A DNA stretch of 64,000 nucleotides, taken from Metridium senile (lineage: Eukaryota > Cnidaria > Anthozoa > Actiniaria > Metridiidae). The stretch spans positions 2,081,598 through 2,145,597 of the forward strand of contig OX459097.1 of assembly GCA_949775045.1 (NCBI GenBank), read 5' to 3'. The first letter of the stretch is position 1, and the number at the start of each line of letters is the position of its first letter. Made by a program: the position numbers and the translations under genes. Under the pieces are notes generated by a model that saw only the letters and a list, made by a program, of their open reading frames with translations, did not search any database and was not told where the DNA came from. Below are positions 12,143-22,587 of this stretch, one piece after another.

Positions 12143-13857
12143 AAATACGGACATCCTTTGCAGGCTTCAGAGTGTGGACTGTAGCTTTGATTGCGACAAC
12201 GATATACAACTGTTACAACTCAAAATCAAATTTTGTCCTTCAACCGCATTTTCCAGGGAAATGCTTTATTCTGCCTATACCTTGAGTGTTTGTCTCCCTT
12301 TGAAATCTACGTTGAATTTGGAGATATTGAGGGATATAGAATTAAGAGTGTAATTTTATGTGTAAACTAAACACTTGACTTCCCAAAGCCAAAATGACTA
12401 CTTCTAAGGTATCTATTTACAAAAAACATTGCTAAATTTATTGTTATAAATCCCTAATATGTGCTTGAAAACTTAGAATTCGGTTGAAGGATAAAATTAG
12501 TTTCCGAGTTAAAATTGTTGTGATGTCATTACCACGTCATTACCACAAAATTTGTAACACTGTAAAAATGTTGACTTAACTTTACTTTACTTTTACGGTG
12601 TTACAAATTTCATTCTATTACCTATCATTTATATCAAACACCGATGCATGCTAATCTAGATTACTCGCTAGTTTCCATTTATATGTCATCATGAGATATT
12701 TCAGTGATTGCAGCCTTTTTATATAGCACTCCACTTATAATTTTTGAGATTTCACTAACAATAATGTTTGCATTGAAAAAGATTTCCATATGTCAAAGTC
12801 AACTTGCTGTCTAACAACATTGAGATATAAGATAATATTTATATTTAGAAAATCCTTGTTTTATAATCTTGAAACATGATTCTTATATAAAGGTGAAAAA
12901 AATCTTGATCAGTCAGGCTTTTAAAACTTTTATTTATTTTAACTGACCTAGCTGTTTTATGAGATTATACAATTGTGCATGATACAAATAAGATTTACCA
13001 TGATGCATGTTTTATCCTAAAAGTGCTAAATAGCGTTGATCTTTTTAATATTTTAAAAGTCGTATTTGATATCAAAAGAGAATAAAGACTTAATTAACTG
13101 TAATATTATAGAGACTTAATTAACTGTAATATTTGTCTTTCTTCGTAATTATCCATATTTAAATACAAGGCTGTGTTTGTCAGACTACTTTGGTCATGAA
13201 TTATTAAATGACCTGAGAAATGAAAATAACAAGGCAACAGTTTGTTAATTAATTTGTACCAAGCTAAGTTTGCACCAAGTTTTTTTTATTTTATTATTAT
13301 TTTTTTTAATTTATGAATAAAGTTGTATTAATTACTAGAACTATACTGATTACCATTACATAGGGATGCAGGTGGTTATACAATTACTAAAAAATTCTTC
13401 AAGGACAGCTTTGACCTTGAAAAGAATATCGTGCCAAAGCATTAAAATAAATCCTGCCATGCCTCAAGGGCCAAACAATATACTAAACAATTGAATATAT
13501 TTAATATCTAATGGCCTACCCCTTAAGATCTGGGACAACCAGTTTGTTAGTCACTTTGTAAGAACTCTCTGAAATAAGGGACTTACAACATGATATGTGG
13601 ACACATGGTTTACTACATTGATTTGGCTTCATTGGCCAGTAATTATAAAAATCAGATATTACAAATATACATATATAAATAGAAAATTGATGTCGCCATT
13701 CAAAAAGCTACTGCGTATGAATAGAGAATTTCATTTTTTTAGGGTTTCTTTAATTTCCTTTCTACTTTCCTTTCTTGTTTCTCCCCTTTGTTTATTTGTT
13801 CATTCATATATCTGTCATTCATCCACTCATATATTCTTTCATTCAGTTCGATATTTT

Positions 13858-14090
13858 CCTAAAGGCGCTGTTACACTGCAATTGTTTCAGCAGTTTGTCT
13901 CGCATTCCTTTTTGCAATTTGCGCAGTGCAACAAAGACTGTCAATCAATTTTTTTGTTACAGACAGCATTGCACAGTAGAGTTCAATTCATCTTTTTGCA
14001 ACTCAGCAACTTTCAACACCACCAACTTTCAAGCATTTCGATACAAGTTGCTGTGAAAATTACACATTGTAACAGTGCCTCAACTTGGTA
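13858..14090. mobile_element. MITE-like block immediately upstream of gene B
   Basis: AAGGCGCTGTTACACTGCAA at about 13,861 is mirrored by TTACACATTGTAACAGTGCC near 14,060-14,079, giving imperfect terminal inverted repeats. The same block occupies the same position before gene C (about 33,480-33,680), so it predates the duplication. It could contribute to the promoter or 5' UTR of both genes, but this is inference from position only. Confidence 0.55.
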
Positions 14091-14208
14091 TCCCAACTTG
14101 GCTTTCAGTTCAAGGTTGAGTTTATTTTGTGAAAAGAGATTCTGAGATTCCAATTTATAATGATATATATTACAACAATCTCATGAACTCAAGGTTTTCT
14201 CATTTCAG

Positions 14209-14899
14209 ATTACTGCAATGGCATACCATGGCATACCCCAAAATAGCCCTGATGGAACTGAAGGATATGCATCAATAACCCTAACTCTTAAAAAACCAGA
14301 TTGTAAAATAGAAACTATTGCTTGTTTTATTAAGAATGATCTCATATTACAAGACTTGCAAAGGGAAAATCAAAGAGACTTATATGTAAAAACACACAAG
14401 GACACAAAGTTTTTTCTATATTTTTTTTGTTCTCAATCAAATTTGTTAGATCGTTTAGTCGAATCTGAAATAGTAGCTCACCGCTATACTAAGCCAACAA
14501 AAGACAAAAACTGTAAAATTGAGAACAAATTGGAAACACAACCGTTTTTCTTGAGGGATAATCATGTGTTTTTGCCTGCATGCGATGAAGTTTTCACAAC
14601 ACCTGATTTTGAAAATTTTTTAACAAAACATAGTAGTGCCGTCACTATAAAAACTATTTCAGTTGGAAAATATAGAGGAGTGCAAAACAGTAATGCACAA
14701 GTTAAATATTTTAGTTTTTCACTGTCAAGCAGTAATGGTACATTGAATATCCCAATTCCGGCTTATGATGTTTTCGATAACTTGGTTGATGGTCCACTAC
14801 TCCTGTTTGAGGAAGCCAGTAAGAGATGGAAACTGATTGGATGGTACGAGACCACCCCAGAAAAGAACAAAATCATTATTCATAATTTAATTACACAAG
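14209..14899 (+). CDS. Gene B exon 1: unrecognised N-terminal domain
   Basis: The exon opens at a TTTCAG acceptor (14,207-14,208), carries the ATG at 14,218 and leaves by a GTGAGA donor in phase 1 (227 codons). The product is closely related to that of 33,824-34,517. Shared blocks are DGTEGYASITLTLK, IETIACFIKND, SEIVAHR, TKPTKDKNC, LETQPFFLRDNHVFLPA, YRGVQNSN and NLVDGPLLL followed by LIGWY. Composition suggests a globular alpha/beta fold without membrane segments. Conservation is strongest in the centre (LETQPFFLRDNHVFLP). I recognise no family. The DGPLLL..W.LIGWY tail faintly recalls the end of trypsin-like domains, but the catalytic Ser context is absent. Confidence 0.75.
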
Positions 14900-17800
14900 G
14901 TGAGAAGATATTACATTGAAAATCGTTACATCACGACTTACAAATTGTCAATATCAATTTGATTTTGGGGTTTTTCTGATCCGTCAATCAGTTTGGAGGC
15001 AGAGCTTACCTCAAATTAACCAATGAGTTAACAAGTTTATGTTAGCTCTGCCTCCAAAGTTGATTGACGGATCGCAAAAGACAATAATCCAATCAAAGTT
15101 TCAAAATAGAAGATTTCGGTGCAGCATTATGAATAGAGGTTTAATTGATAAAGGTTTGCATTGTTTTTATATCAAAATAGACACTACAGATATGTGTGAA
15201 GCACCCAAAAGCTACCAAACAGATGGCAGCAAATGTCTTCCTAAACAATCTGTATCTGCTGATCCACATACAAGTACTGATCAGACAAACCAATCTGTAT
15301 CTACTGGTCCACCTACAAGCACTTCTCAGCCAATCCCTTCTGGATCTGCTGATCCACCTACAAGCACTCCTCAGCCAATCCCTTCTGGATCTGCTGATCC
15401 ACCTACAAGCACTCCTCAGCCAATCCCTTCTGGATCTGCTGATCCACCTACAAGCACTCCTCAGCCAATCCCTTCTGGATCTGCTGATCCACCTACAAGC
15501 ACTCCTCAGCCAATCCCTTCTGGATCTGCTGATCCACCTACAAGCACTTCTCAGCCAATCCCTTCTGGATCTGCTGATCCACCTACAAGCACTGATCAAT
15601 CAGACCAATCTGGATCAGACACTGGAGTGTCCAATAATGTTCAAGGTAATTAAGGACAATTTGTTTCATCACCATATCTTATTCTGGTGATTTGTTTTAA
15701 TAAGGAACCATGTGACCCATTTAATCAATTTGTGATAGAAATATGACAGCAGTATTACTCAGTGCACACATCACAATAGACTATATAGAAAAGCAATGCT
15801 GAAGAGACGAAATGTATTTTGGTGAAATGTGACTTGTAATGTGTGTGTGTGTGTTTTTTTGCAGATCCAGTTTCACATAACCAACCAACCCAGAACAGTA
15901 TGCCACCTCCATCTGGCTCAAATGTTGGTTTATCTTATGATGGAGAAAATGGACAGCAAAGTATTATATAGTAACATATTCACAACAATAATACTAAAAT
16001 GTATTTTGTTGAAATCCATTTTTATTCATTTGCAGATCCTCTTCCAGTGAACCAACCTGATGGAGCAAATGGACAACAAGGTATTACATAGTAACATATT
16101 CACAATAATAATAATGTATTTTGGTGAAATGTGACTTGTTATGTGGGTGTTTCTTTTTTATTTTTGCTGCAGATCCAGTTTTACAGAACCAACCAACCGA
16201 GAACAGTATGCAATACAATCCTCCAATACAATCCTCTGACTCAAATGTTGGTTTGTCTTCTGATGGAGCAAATGGACAACAAGGTATTAACTAGTAACAT
16301 ATACACAATAATAACTTAGCAACCACCCAACATTAACAAAACCAGTAATCAAGCTAAGATATTTACTGTAAGGGACAGACCATTACACATTTGAGGGGGG
16401 AGGGGGGGGGGGGGGGGGGGGGGGGGAGGCAACTGTATTGGTGCAGGATATTTTTGTGGTTACTCTATTTATAAGATAGGTAACCACTATGTCATCGTGC
16501 GGTGTAAGTCCGAGTGTAACCTTTTTAACGGAACCAATGAATATGATAATTAAAATAGATACAAACGCTAAGTTAGTACAACGTTTCGAAACGTTGTACT
16601 AACTTAGCGTTTGTATTTATTCTAATTATCATATCTAAGGCTAAACTTACCAATGAATATATATCCAAAAACAAGTTTACTACGATAGCACAACCGGTTA
16701 ACGCCACCTGGGCTAACGCGATATACTGGAAGGGTTAAGAGTTCGAATCCAACTGACACCACTACTTTTTTTTTTTCTTTTTTACTTTTTTTTTCTCCTT
16801 TTTTGTTGTTGCTTTGATAGTTTTTGATACTTATTTATTCGTTTCCGATAAAGAAACTTTTTTTAACAACCCGGGTCTACCATTTATTCTATTTCAAGAA
16901 AAAGATTATTATGTTTCAGTTTCATCTTCATCTTCACTTGAATGGTCATCATTTGTTTGTGACCGTGAAGTTTTGATATCATTATCAATACTTTCATTTT
17001 TTTATTAATAACTAACAACAAAGAAAAAACACACAAAATTTACAATTAAAGAGTGCCACAATAAATGTGACACACGAGAAAAACACACACACACAAAATT
17101 TACAATTAAAGAGTGCCACAATAAATGTGACACACGGGGAAAAAACACACACACACACACAATTTACAATTAAAGAGTGCCACAATAAATGTGACACACG
17201 AGATCTACAATAATTAAAGTTTCAATGAAATAAGCTTATTTATAATTAACTATATATACACAAACAAGCGCCATCACACACAAGAATAACATAAATACAA
17301 CACAACTACACCATAATTACTACATCTACTACATAGGACGAAAAATAAATATACATGACTTAGTCTTTTAAATCTAATTAGCTGTGGTGAAATTAATTAT
17401 AATTATTTTTCTATCTTTTTAACTTCTACTCTAAATTCAAAAGCCACTCGAATAGCATTGCAGCATTTCACTGCAGAAACGTTTAACTAAACAAGTGAGA
17501 GTAACCACATGAGCTCCTTGAGCTCCTTTAATTTCCGTATTTTCTCGTGAATGATACTTTATAAGGTCAAAGCTGTGCTCATTTGTTTTGGTAATTGCCT
17601 TCCCGAACCCCCTCAATGTCTAATCGTCTGTCCCTAAAATCGAGACAGTGCTTCGGCACAGCAGTTTTCCATCGCACAGAATTCTATTGTCCTTTTGGAC
17701 ATTTACTTACGGCCCGTAAATTATTAAAAATAGGTTTTATTCGAATAAATTATCGACATTGATAGCTTTGATTGGTTGTTTGAACGTCTGATTAGATGAA

Positions 17801-20800
17801 GTTCTGAACGGTTGACAAAAGAATCATTTTACTTGTCCGACTTAAGCCTATTTATTACCGAGAACAAAGAGAGTAGGATTACTTAATTAGAGTTATTACA
17901 AATTGCAGCTTAACTTATTACACCGCATAACTTATAGTGGCACATTGGGATTTGAACGTCTGCCACAAGAGCCTTAGATAATGAGCTCAAATATTCAGCT
18001 TAAAAAAGATAGTATTATTAAAACAGTTTTTGTAGAAGTAAAGGGTGCAAAATGTTGCTTGGATTACAATGTTAATTTTGCACCCCCTACCTAAGTTTAA
18101 CCTGTTATTAAAACCCACAAACTGAGATCACCTTTTAAAAACTTTTAAAAGGTATTTTATTACACGAAGTTGAGCAATTTTGGCCTGTTTTCTTTGTAAA
18201 TTACCTCATTAAGGTGGCTCGAGGTAGTTTTGAATGGCGCACACATCCCTTTTTGAATTCGCAATTACATGATCTTATCTTCGCCCCATGAATGTGAATT
18301 TTTTACCAAATGACTGTCTTGGATGAAAGTTTCGAATGATGTTTTAATTATGTTAATCAAAGTTTCCATAGCAACGATAAACAACTTTTTTGTAAAATAA
18401 TTTTTCTTAAATATCTTTTGAATTTGAGCTGATTGCGAAAAAACAATAAATGTGCTGTAAACTGCTACGTTTAGCACATCAATTGGGAAAGTTAGAAGAA
18501 AAGTTATCTGTTTGATAACGAATAAATCACGAAAACATTTAAATGTGTATTTTGTTCGCGTGTAAATATAAGCGGTCAAAACATTTCATAAGATGCACAA
18601 ATTATCATCTTAATACTGTAGAATGTTTCCTTAGACTTTCATTTAAACTCCCTGTGAACAGCTCTGGTTAATATGTAGGCAATGCAGAGATCGAGCTTTT
18701 TATTAAAATGACGTTTTGCTTGACGTTTTCGCTCTTGCATAACTACGATCACAATTACCTATAACTCACAAAAGAACTAACGAAAATGAGTGATATGATA
18801 TCTTCGCAGTACAATTTAAAATATATAGTCAATAATATTGCAAAATTGTAGCCAAATCCATATGAAAGAACGCTTTTAAAAGTAGCGCCGAAGTTGAAGT
18901 ACGAAAGTAGCGCCCGCCGAGTGAAAATTTACTGCATCGAGCGTGACATCGTGTGTTTATTTCAGTGGCTAATTAACATGCAGCGTGCCCGGTTGCTGTG
19001 GTTACTTTCATGCATTGGCGTGGTCCATCGCAGCCTGCGCTCACCCTGGTACCCAACCCCAACTCATTTGCCAATGAGTTTTAACAGTGTTAATAAAATA
19101 GAGCTTTGCTTCTTTTCAGCCTTACAATATCTCCTCAACAAGGATTGTGTGGTTGATTGCTTGGCAATAAATCTTGATATAGATTATAAGTTATTAAATA
19201 ATTGGAGACGCCTGGCCGACGAAATGGAAGCACCGCAAGACATCAAAGATCAGTGTCAATGTCAGACCGTACATAGTCCTACTTTGGCTGTTCTGGAGCG
19301 ACCTGATATACAAAACAAGACGATCCGAGAATTAATGAATGCAGCAGCAAAGAGAAAAGATGTCTTGAACATATTAAAGGAAAAGGTTCCAGGTAAAGTT
19401 TTAATTAACCGCTGCTATTGACAGAACTTTTACATACAGCGTTTTGATATTTGGGTAAACATATAGGGGCGTGACATTTTAGATAGAAGTCTCAGTCACG
19501 AAAAATTGAAACTAAACTTGATATATTTGGGATCAAAAATTGTGTTTAATAGAGCTTACATGATGCTATGGGGAAACTATTACTTTGTGGTAGCTACGTA
19601 CCAAAAAAATGAGCATGATTTAAATTTTTCACAGGACCGCCAACTTATTTATACCACATTATATAAAATACAGCCAATCAGAATGGTGTAAGCCGTTGTA
19701 TATTCGGCGGTATTCAACTGCCTTTTCCCATGGCACATTGCAGGTTCTCTTTAATTGATATAATGTGGGATAAAATAGTTACACCTAAAATAATTACCTG
19801 TATACTAGAAAATACAATTGACTCGTGGGATATTCGACGGTATGTCTCTCGAAACCATTGTATTAGTTATATTTTTATGCCACATTTTTTTAAACATTGT
19901 TAAATAAATGTTGTTCATTTTAGAACATGATAGAAACAAGAGTATTGAGGATGGTTTAAGTCGTAATCCTAAGCTGATGGATGAAATTGCAACAAAACTT
20001 GATCGTCAACCTTCTCGCGTCACAAAGAATTGGAAGGATATTGGGAAGTCACTCGGAATAGATAAAGATGAGCTAGATCTGATAGAGAAAGGGGGGCATA
20101 ATCCAGCTGAGAAGCTGTTGTTGTATGCCTACAAATCCCTTCCACCAGCAAAAACGAAGGCAAAAGAGTTTCGAAGAATTATTATGGGATTCACGAACAG
20201 AAAAGATCTACATAAGCTGTTGGTCACATTGGGAATTACAGAGAACGATGGTAAGTGCTTTATCTTTATGCGTTATTCCGCGTTATAGTGAATGTACATC
20301 ATTTGATAGCTTTCCGTAGATAAATAATTTGAAATATTATGACAATTAGAGGCGGTTATTTGAGTAAGTCTATATTTCTGCCAAATCAAAATCAGGTAAT
20401 ATCTAGAAACCTGACTGCTTGGCTAAAGTAGTCCTACGTTTCTTATCCTTAATTTTTCATGTCAAATGTATTACACGATCTTCTTGACTAATGCATTATT
20501 TTCAACTGTTTTTTCGTGACACAAACTATTTTTATCATGCAGTTCGTCCCTTGAAAGATATAATACAACCCAACAGTAAAAATATGAAGATAATGACAGC
20601 GGCTTTGAATAGATGTCCACATGGCCTACAAAATTGGAAGAACTTGGCGTATAGTTGGGTTTGTGATTCTGTTCTTTTCGACTATCCCCCAAAGCAAAGC
20701 CCCACGAAAACATTGCTAGAATGGGTGCGCGATAGTATGGACCACGAATTCACTGTTGATCAATTGTTAAACATCCTTGGTGATAAGATAAAGAGATACG

Positions 20801-20844
20801 ACGTTAAACAGAAGTTGGAAGAAGTAATAGAAAAAAATAGATAG
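14209..20844 (+). CDS. Gene B: unknown N-terminal domain, Pro/Thr repeat linker, three Death domains
   Basis: My model has eight coding exons: 14,209-14,899 (ATG at 14,218), 15,190-15,645, 15,865-15,960, 16,036-16,080, 16,173-16,283, 19,120-19,392, 19,924-20,250 and 20,543-20,844. Every join is phase 1 and the coding sum is 2,292 bases, exactly 764 codons with the stop. Domains in order: an unrecognised domain (residues 1-227), a disordered 15-residue-repeat linker (to about 380), three Asp-Pro-x-x-x-N-Q-P segments (to about 463), then Death domains 1, 2 and 3. There is no signal peptide or membrane helix, so the protein is probably cytosolic. The Death-domain tail should act in a homotypic assembly; the N-terminal module may sense or scaffold. 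An untranslated exon probably lies upstream, because an acceptor sits 9 bases before the ATG. Some exons in the 2.8 kb gap before 19,120 could be missed. Confidence 0.72.
14979..15075 (+). repeat. Conserved intronic hairpin between N-terminal and repeat exons
   Basis: GATCCGTCAATCAGTTTGGA with GGCAGAGCTTA pairs with TAGCTCTGCCTCC and AAAGTTGATTGACGGATC about 40 bases later. The same hairpin exists in gene C (34,596-34,630 and 35,330-35,378), where an insertion splits its loop. Only the right half survives before gene D (about 63,588-63,612). It is either an old MITE or a conserved intron structure. Confidence 0.7.
15190..15645 (+). CDS. Gene B exon 2: Pro/Thr/Ser repeat linker
   Basis: This phase 1-1 exon (acceptor ACACTACAG, donor GTAATT) encodes about 152 residues. 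After a short lead (MCEAPKSYQTDGS) come tandem 15-residue units of the type SADPPTSTPQPIPSG, six of them nearly identical at the DNA level (45-bp unit), bounded by divergent TDQTNQS- and TDQSDQS-type units. Such low-complexity, Pro/Thr/Ser-rich sequence is expected to be disordered and could be O-glycosylated only if extracellular, for which there is no signal. It most simply serves as a length-variable tether between the N-terminal module and the signalling tail. Stop-free antisense frames here are by-products of the 45-bp periodicity. Confidence 0.82.
15865..16283 (+). CDS. Gene B exons 3-5: three duplicated mini-exons
   Basis: Mini-exons 15,865-15,960, 16,036-16,080 and 16,173-16,283 each start at a GCAG acceptor, are phase 1-1 and have lengths divisible by three (96, 45, 111). 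They encode variants of DPVxxNQPTxNSM..., ending GLSxDGxNGQQ. Their introns are also copies (GTATTA-TAGTAACATAT..CACAATAATA), so a roughly 150-bp exon-plus-intron unit was tandemly duplicated. The middle copy lacks the internal Pro/Ser segment. Like the linker, they look disordered. Confidence 0.7.
16534..16638. mobile_element. Perfect palindromic MITE
   Basis: ATATGATAATTAAAATAGAT and ACAAACGCTAAGTTAGTACAACGTTTCG are mirrored directly by CGAAACGTTGTACTAACTTAGCG and ATTATCATAT, leaving essentially no loop. The near-perfect arms imply recent insertion or selection for pairing. Confidence 0.8.
17030..17205 (+). repeat. Three-copy minisatellite
   Basis: A unit of about 62 bp (ACACAAAATTTACAATTAAAG followed by AGTGCCACAATAAATGTGAC and ACACGAG) occurs three times, separated by variable (AC)n runs. 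Confidence 0.9.
19120..19392 (+). CDS. Gene B exon 6: Death domain 1
   Basis: A TTTTCAG acceptor and a GTAAAG donor bound a phase 1-1 exon of 91 residues. Helix 2 reads LLNNWRRLADEMEAP and helix 6 reads KRKDVLNILKEKVPG. A central CQCQTVHSPT block parallels RPTQHSQT in gene A Death domain 1, and both end K-x-P-G just before the donor. The reading frame stays open upstream to 18,894, but the strong acceptor and the gene A comparison place the exon start at 19,120. Confidence 0.8.
19924..20250 (+). CDS. Gene B exon 7: Death domain 2
   Basis: This phase 1-1 exon runs from TTTTAG to a consensus GTAAGT donor and encodes about 109 residues. RVTKNWKDIGKSLGIDKDEL is the helix 2-3 region, and NRKDLHKLLVTLG is helix 6. 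The IG..LG signature matches Death domain 2 of gene A. A longer helix 4-5 connection (SLPPAKTKAKEFRR) distinguishes it from its paralogue. Confidence 0.8.
20543..20844 (+). CDS. Gene B terminal exon: Death domain 3
   Basis: The acceptor ATCATGCAG (20,541-20,542) opens a phase 1 exon ending at TAG 20,842-20,844, about 100 residues. GLQNWKNLAYSWVCD, SPTKTLLEWVRDS, FTVDQLLNILG and KRYDVKQKLEE fit Death-domain helices 2, 4, 5 and 6, and the SPTK-LLEW block is shared with gene A. The SWVCD part of helix 2-3 is unusual and the domain looks more diverged than its gene A counterpart. Confidence 0.76.
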
Positions 20845-20948
20845 TTTTTTTTACATAAGTAATGAAAGAAGACAAACGGTAAACACGAGTCAGTACAATC
20901 CAAGATTGTCCAAGATATCGATGTTTTACACTTTCTATCAATGTATTA

Positions 20949-21146
20949 ATAAGGTTTTTTATCATATGACCCGTATTTTGCCCGGCTCGCGCTCTTAAGA
21001 AAACCTCCGGAAAAAGTCACGTGATGGTGTCTGTACGGCTTTTTTCACCTGGTCCGTACAAACAAGTACGGACCCGCTACTCAAAACATCACAACAAAAA
21101 TGGCCTTTAAATTAAAAAGAGTGGGTCATATGATAAAAAACTTATT
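20949..21146. mobile_element. MITE with AATAAGTTTTTTATCATATGACCC-type ends
   Basis: AATAAGGTTTTTTATCATATG on the left is mirrored by CATATGATAAAAAACTTATT on the right. The inside is GC-richer and includes a paired GTCCGTAC/GTACGGAC stem. Non-coding. Confidence 0.7.
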
Positions 21147-21245
21147 GACTGAGTTAGGTCGGGCCGTACGGGGAAATATTTGGCTTTTGGTCATTTGTAC
21201 GTCATGACCGCGATTCAACTATTTTCCCGTATGGCCCTTCAACTC

Positions 21246-21640
21246 ATCATCGGGATGATGTGAAATGCGCTATATGAGCACACTTTATATTACACACTAA
21301 CCACGCACTATTGTAAGCAGCGCTTGGCTGCAGTGTACGCCATAAATAGTGGATCGTACATATAGTTAATTGTAAAGCGCATCGAGATGATGTGAAATGC
21401 GCTATATGAGCACACTTTATATTGTATACTAACCACGTACTATTGTAAGCAGCGCTTGGATGCTGTGTACGCCATAAATAGTGGATCGTACATATAGTTA
21501 ATAATAAAGCGCGTCGAGATGATGTGAAATGCACTATATTATGTATATGAACACACTTTATATTACATACTAACCCAGTTGTAAAGCGCATCGAGACGAT
21601 GTGAAATGTCTATATAAACATTACATTACATTCTAACTAC
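21246..21640 (+). repeat. Tandem repeat, unit about 140 bp, about three copies
   Basis: Units carry GATGATGTGAAATGCGCTAT, GAGCACACTTTATATTAC, GTAAGCAGCGCTTGG and ATAAATAGTGGATCGTACAT in the same order. The last copy is truncated. Confidence 0.88.
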
Positions 21641-22096
21641 GCATGATCGTAGGCTGCATGGCTCCATGCAGTGTACACGCAGTACTAGTACTGGTCTCGA
21701 TAGCATGTGATAAATTATTTTGTATTTAGTATATAGTGTTAAGACAAGGAATGAAAACAATAGAAATACCAATATTTGATCTGTTCTTTACCTGTAAGTT
21801 TAGCTTTAGCAATGAAAAAATAGGAGGTAAATAAAAAGTTCATTGAAATCTTTTGTGTAAATACGCTATATATGTAATCACATATTAGATAGTATCCACT
21901 GTACGACTTTTACAAATTAAAAATACACCACATTTGTAATTTTGTCTAAATTAAGTAACTGTTTAATTAAAAATCTAAATATAGCTCACTTCAGAAGTAT
22001 CTCAATCATGTTATTAAATAGAAGAAAAACATCTAAAATAGCTTTATTAAGTGCTCACATTAAACCCACGAAACAAATAGTACTACTAATGTTCTG

Positions 22097-22362
22097 TTTT
22101 CATTAACCCGTGAAACACACTTTAGTGTATTACTCTTGAATGCACCTTCATTGCTTCGTATTCTTTTGTTGTTATTTGACTGTTACACTTTAACTAGTAC
22201 ACTTTGTTTTACGGATTAATGAGAACAACTCTTACCCGTGAAACGCACTTTAGTGCATCACTCTTAAATGCATAGTCTTAATTCCATTGAGTTCTTTTGT
22301 AGTTATTTGACTATTACACTTTTACTAATACACTTCGTTTTACGGGTTAATGAAAACCACTC
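22097..22362. mobile_element. MITE with a duplicated internal unit
   Basis: GTTTTCATTAACCCGTGAAAC at the left end is mirrored by TTTTACGGGTTAATGAAAAC at the right. Two internal units both carry CCCGTGAAAC(A/G)CACTTTAGTG and TTTGACT(G/A)TTACACTTT. A diverged relative lies at about 10,347-10,470. Confidence 0.7.
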
Positions 22363-22587
22363 TATATATTGAAGGTCGTAAGTAACTGTGTAGAACTTAT
22401 TGTTTCTACCTCAAATAAAACTATTGTATTGTTTATAATAAACACAATTGAGTGTGAATTAGTTTAGCACAAACTGTACTCTGTAACTGTTTTAGTAGTT
22501 AAGGCTGTAAATTTGGTAACTCTTTGGGGAAATACGTCATTCTCTTTAAATAAAGTTTATTATATAAAGTATTTTCATTTATTTGCC

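Larger units (their letters stand above)
7660..14208 (+). repeat. Segmental duplication, copy 1 (5' flank of gene B)
   Basis: Blocks in this flank recur in the same order and orientation in the flank of gene C (25,263-33,814). Examples are TATGTTGCGGG..TTAGGTCACGATTCTAGCCC (7,670 and 25,272), the CTATGCGTGACACGAAAAGC block (10,728 and 25,900), CAAAATGACTACTTCTAA (12,390 and 26,790), ATGTTTGCATTGAAAAAGATTTCC (12,765 and 27,452) and the promoter-proximal block (13,858 and 33,477). The two genes therefore duplicated together with several kilobases of upstream DNA. Identity was not measured. Confidence 0.8.
16284..19119 (+). other. Gene B large intron
   Basis: No further exon was convincing. The intron holds a poly-G run (16,395-16,427), a perfect hairpin (16,534-16,638), a tRNA-like promoter-box fragment (16,684-16,750) followed by T-rich sequence, and a three-copy minisatellite (about 17,030-17,205). 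The rest is unique AT-rich DNA. Confidence 0.55.

Noticed and set aside
12009..12353. Arg/Glu-repeat ORF
   Set aside because: Product of the (GAGAA)n microsatellite with no conserved part.
15141..15690. Antisense and +1 frame ORFs (ISRSRRDWLRSACRW and LLDLLIHLQALLSQS types) over the linker exon
   Set aside because: Shadows of the 45-bp coding repeat; splice sites and paralogues support only the PPTST frame. The same applies at 35,579-35,857, 35,928-36,197 and 63,755-63,952.
16684..16755. tRNA gene-like stretch (TAGCACAACCGGTTAACGC and GTTCGAATCC)
   Set aside because: A-box and B-box words are present, but the T-stem and acceptor stem do not pair. It may be a SINE fragment, not a tRNA gene.
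18894..19119. In-frame extension upstream of gene B Death domain 1
   Set aside because: Open by chance; a strong acceptor at 19,118-19,119 in phase 1 and the matching exon start in gene A define the exon. An alternative first exon here cannot be fully excluded.
21246..21640. CRISPR-like array
   Set aside because: Units are contiguous tandem copies without unique spacers in an animal genome; the same holds for 49,598-49,925 and 17,030-17,205.
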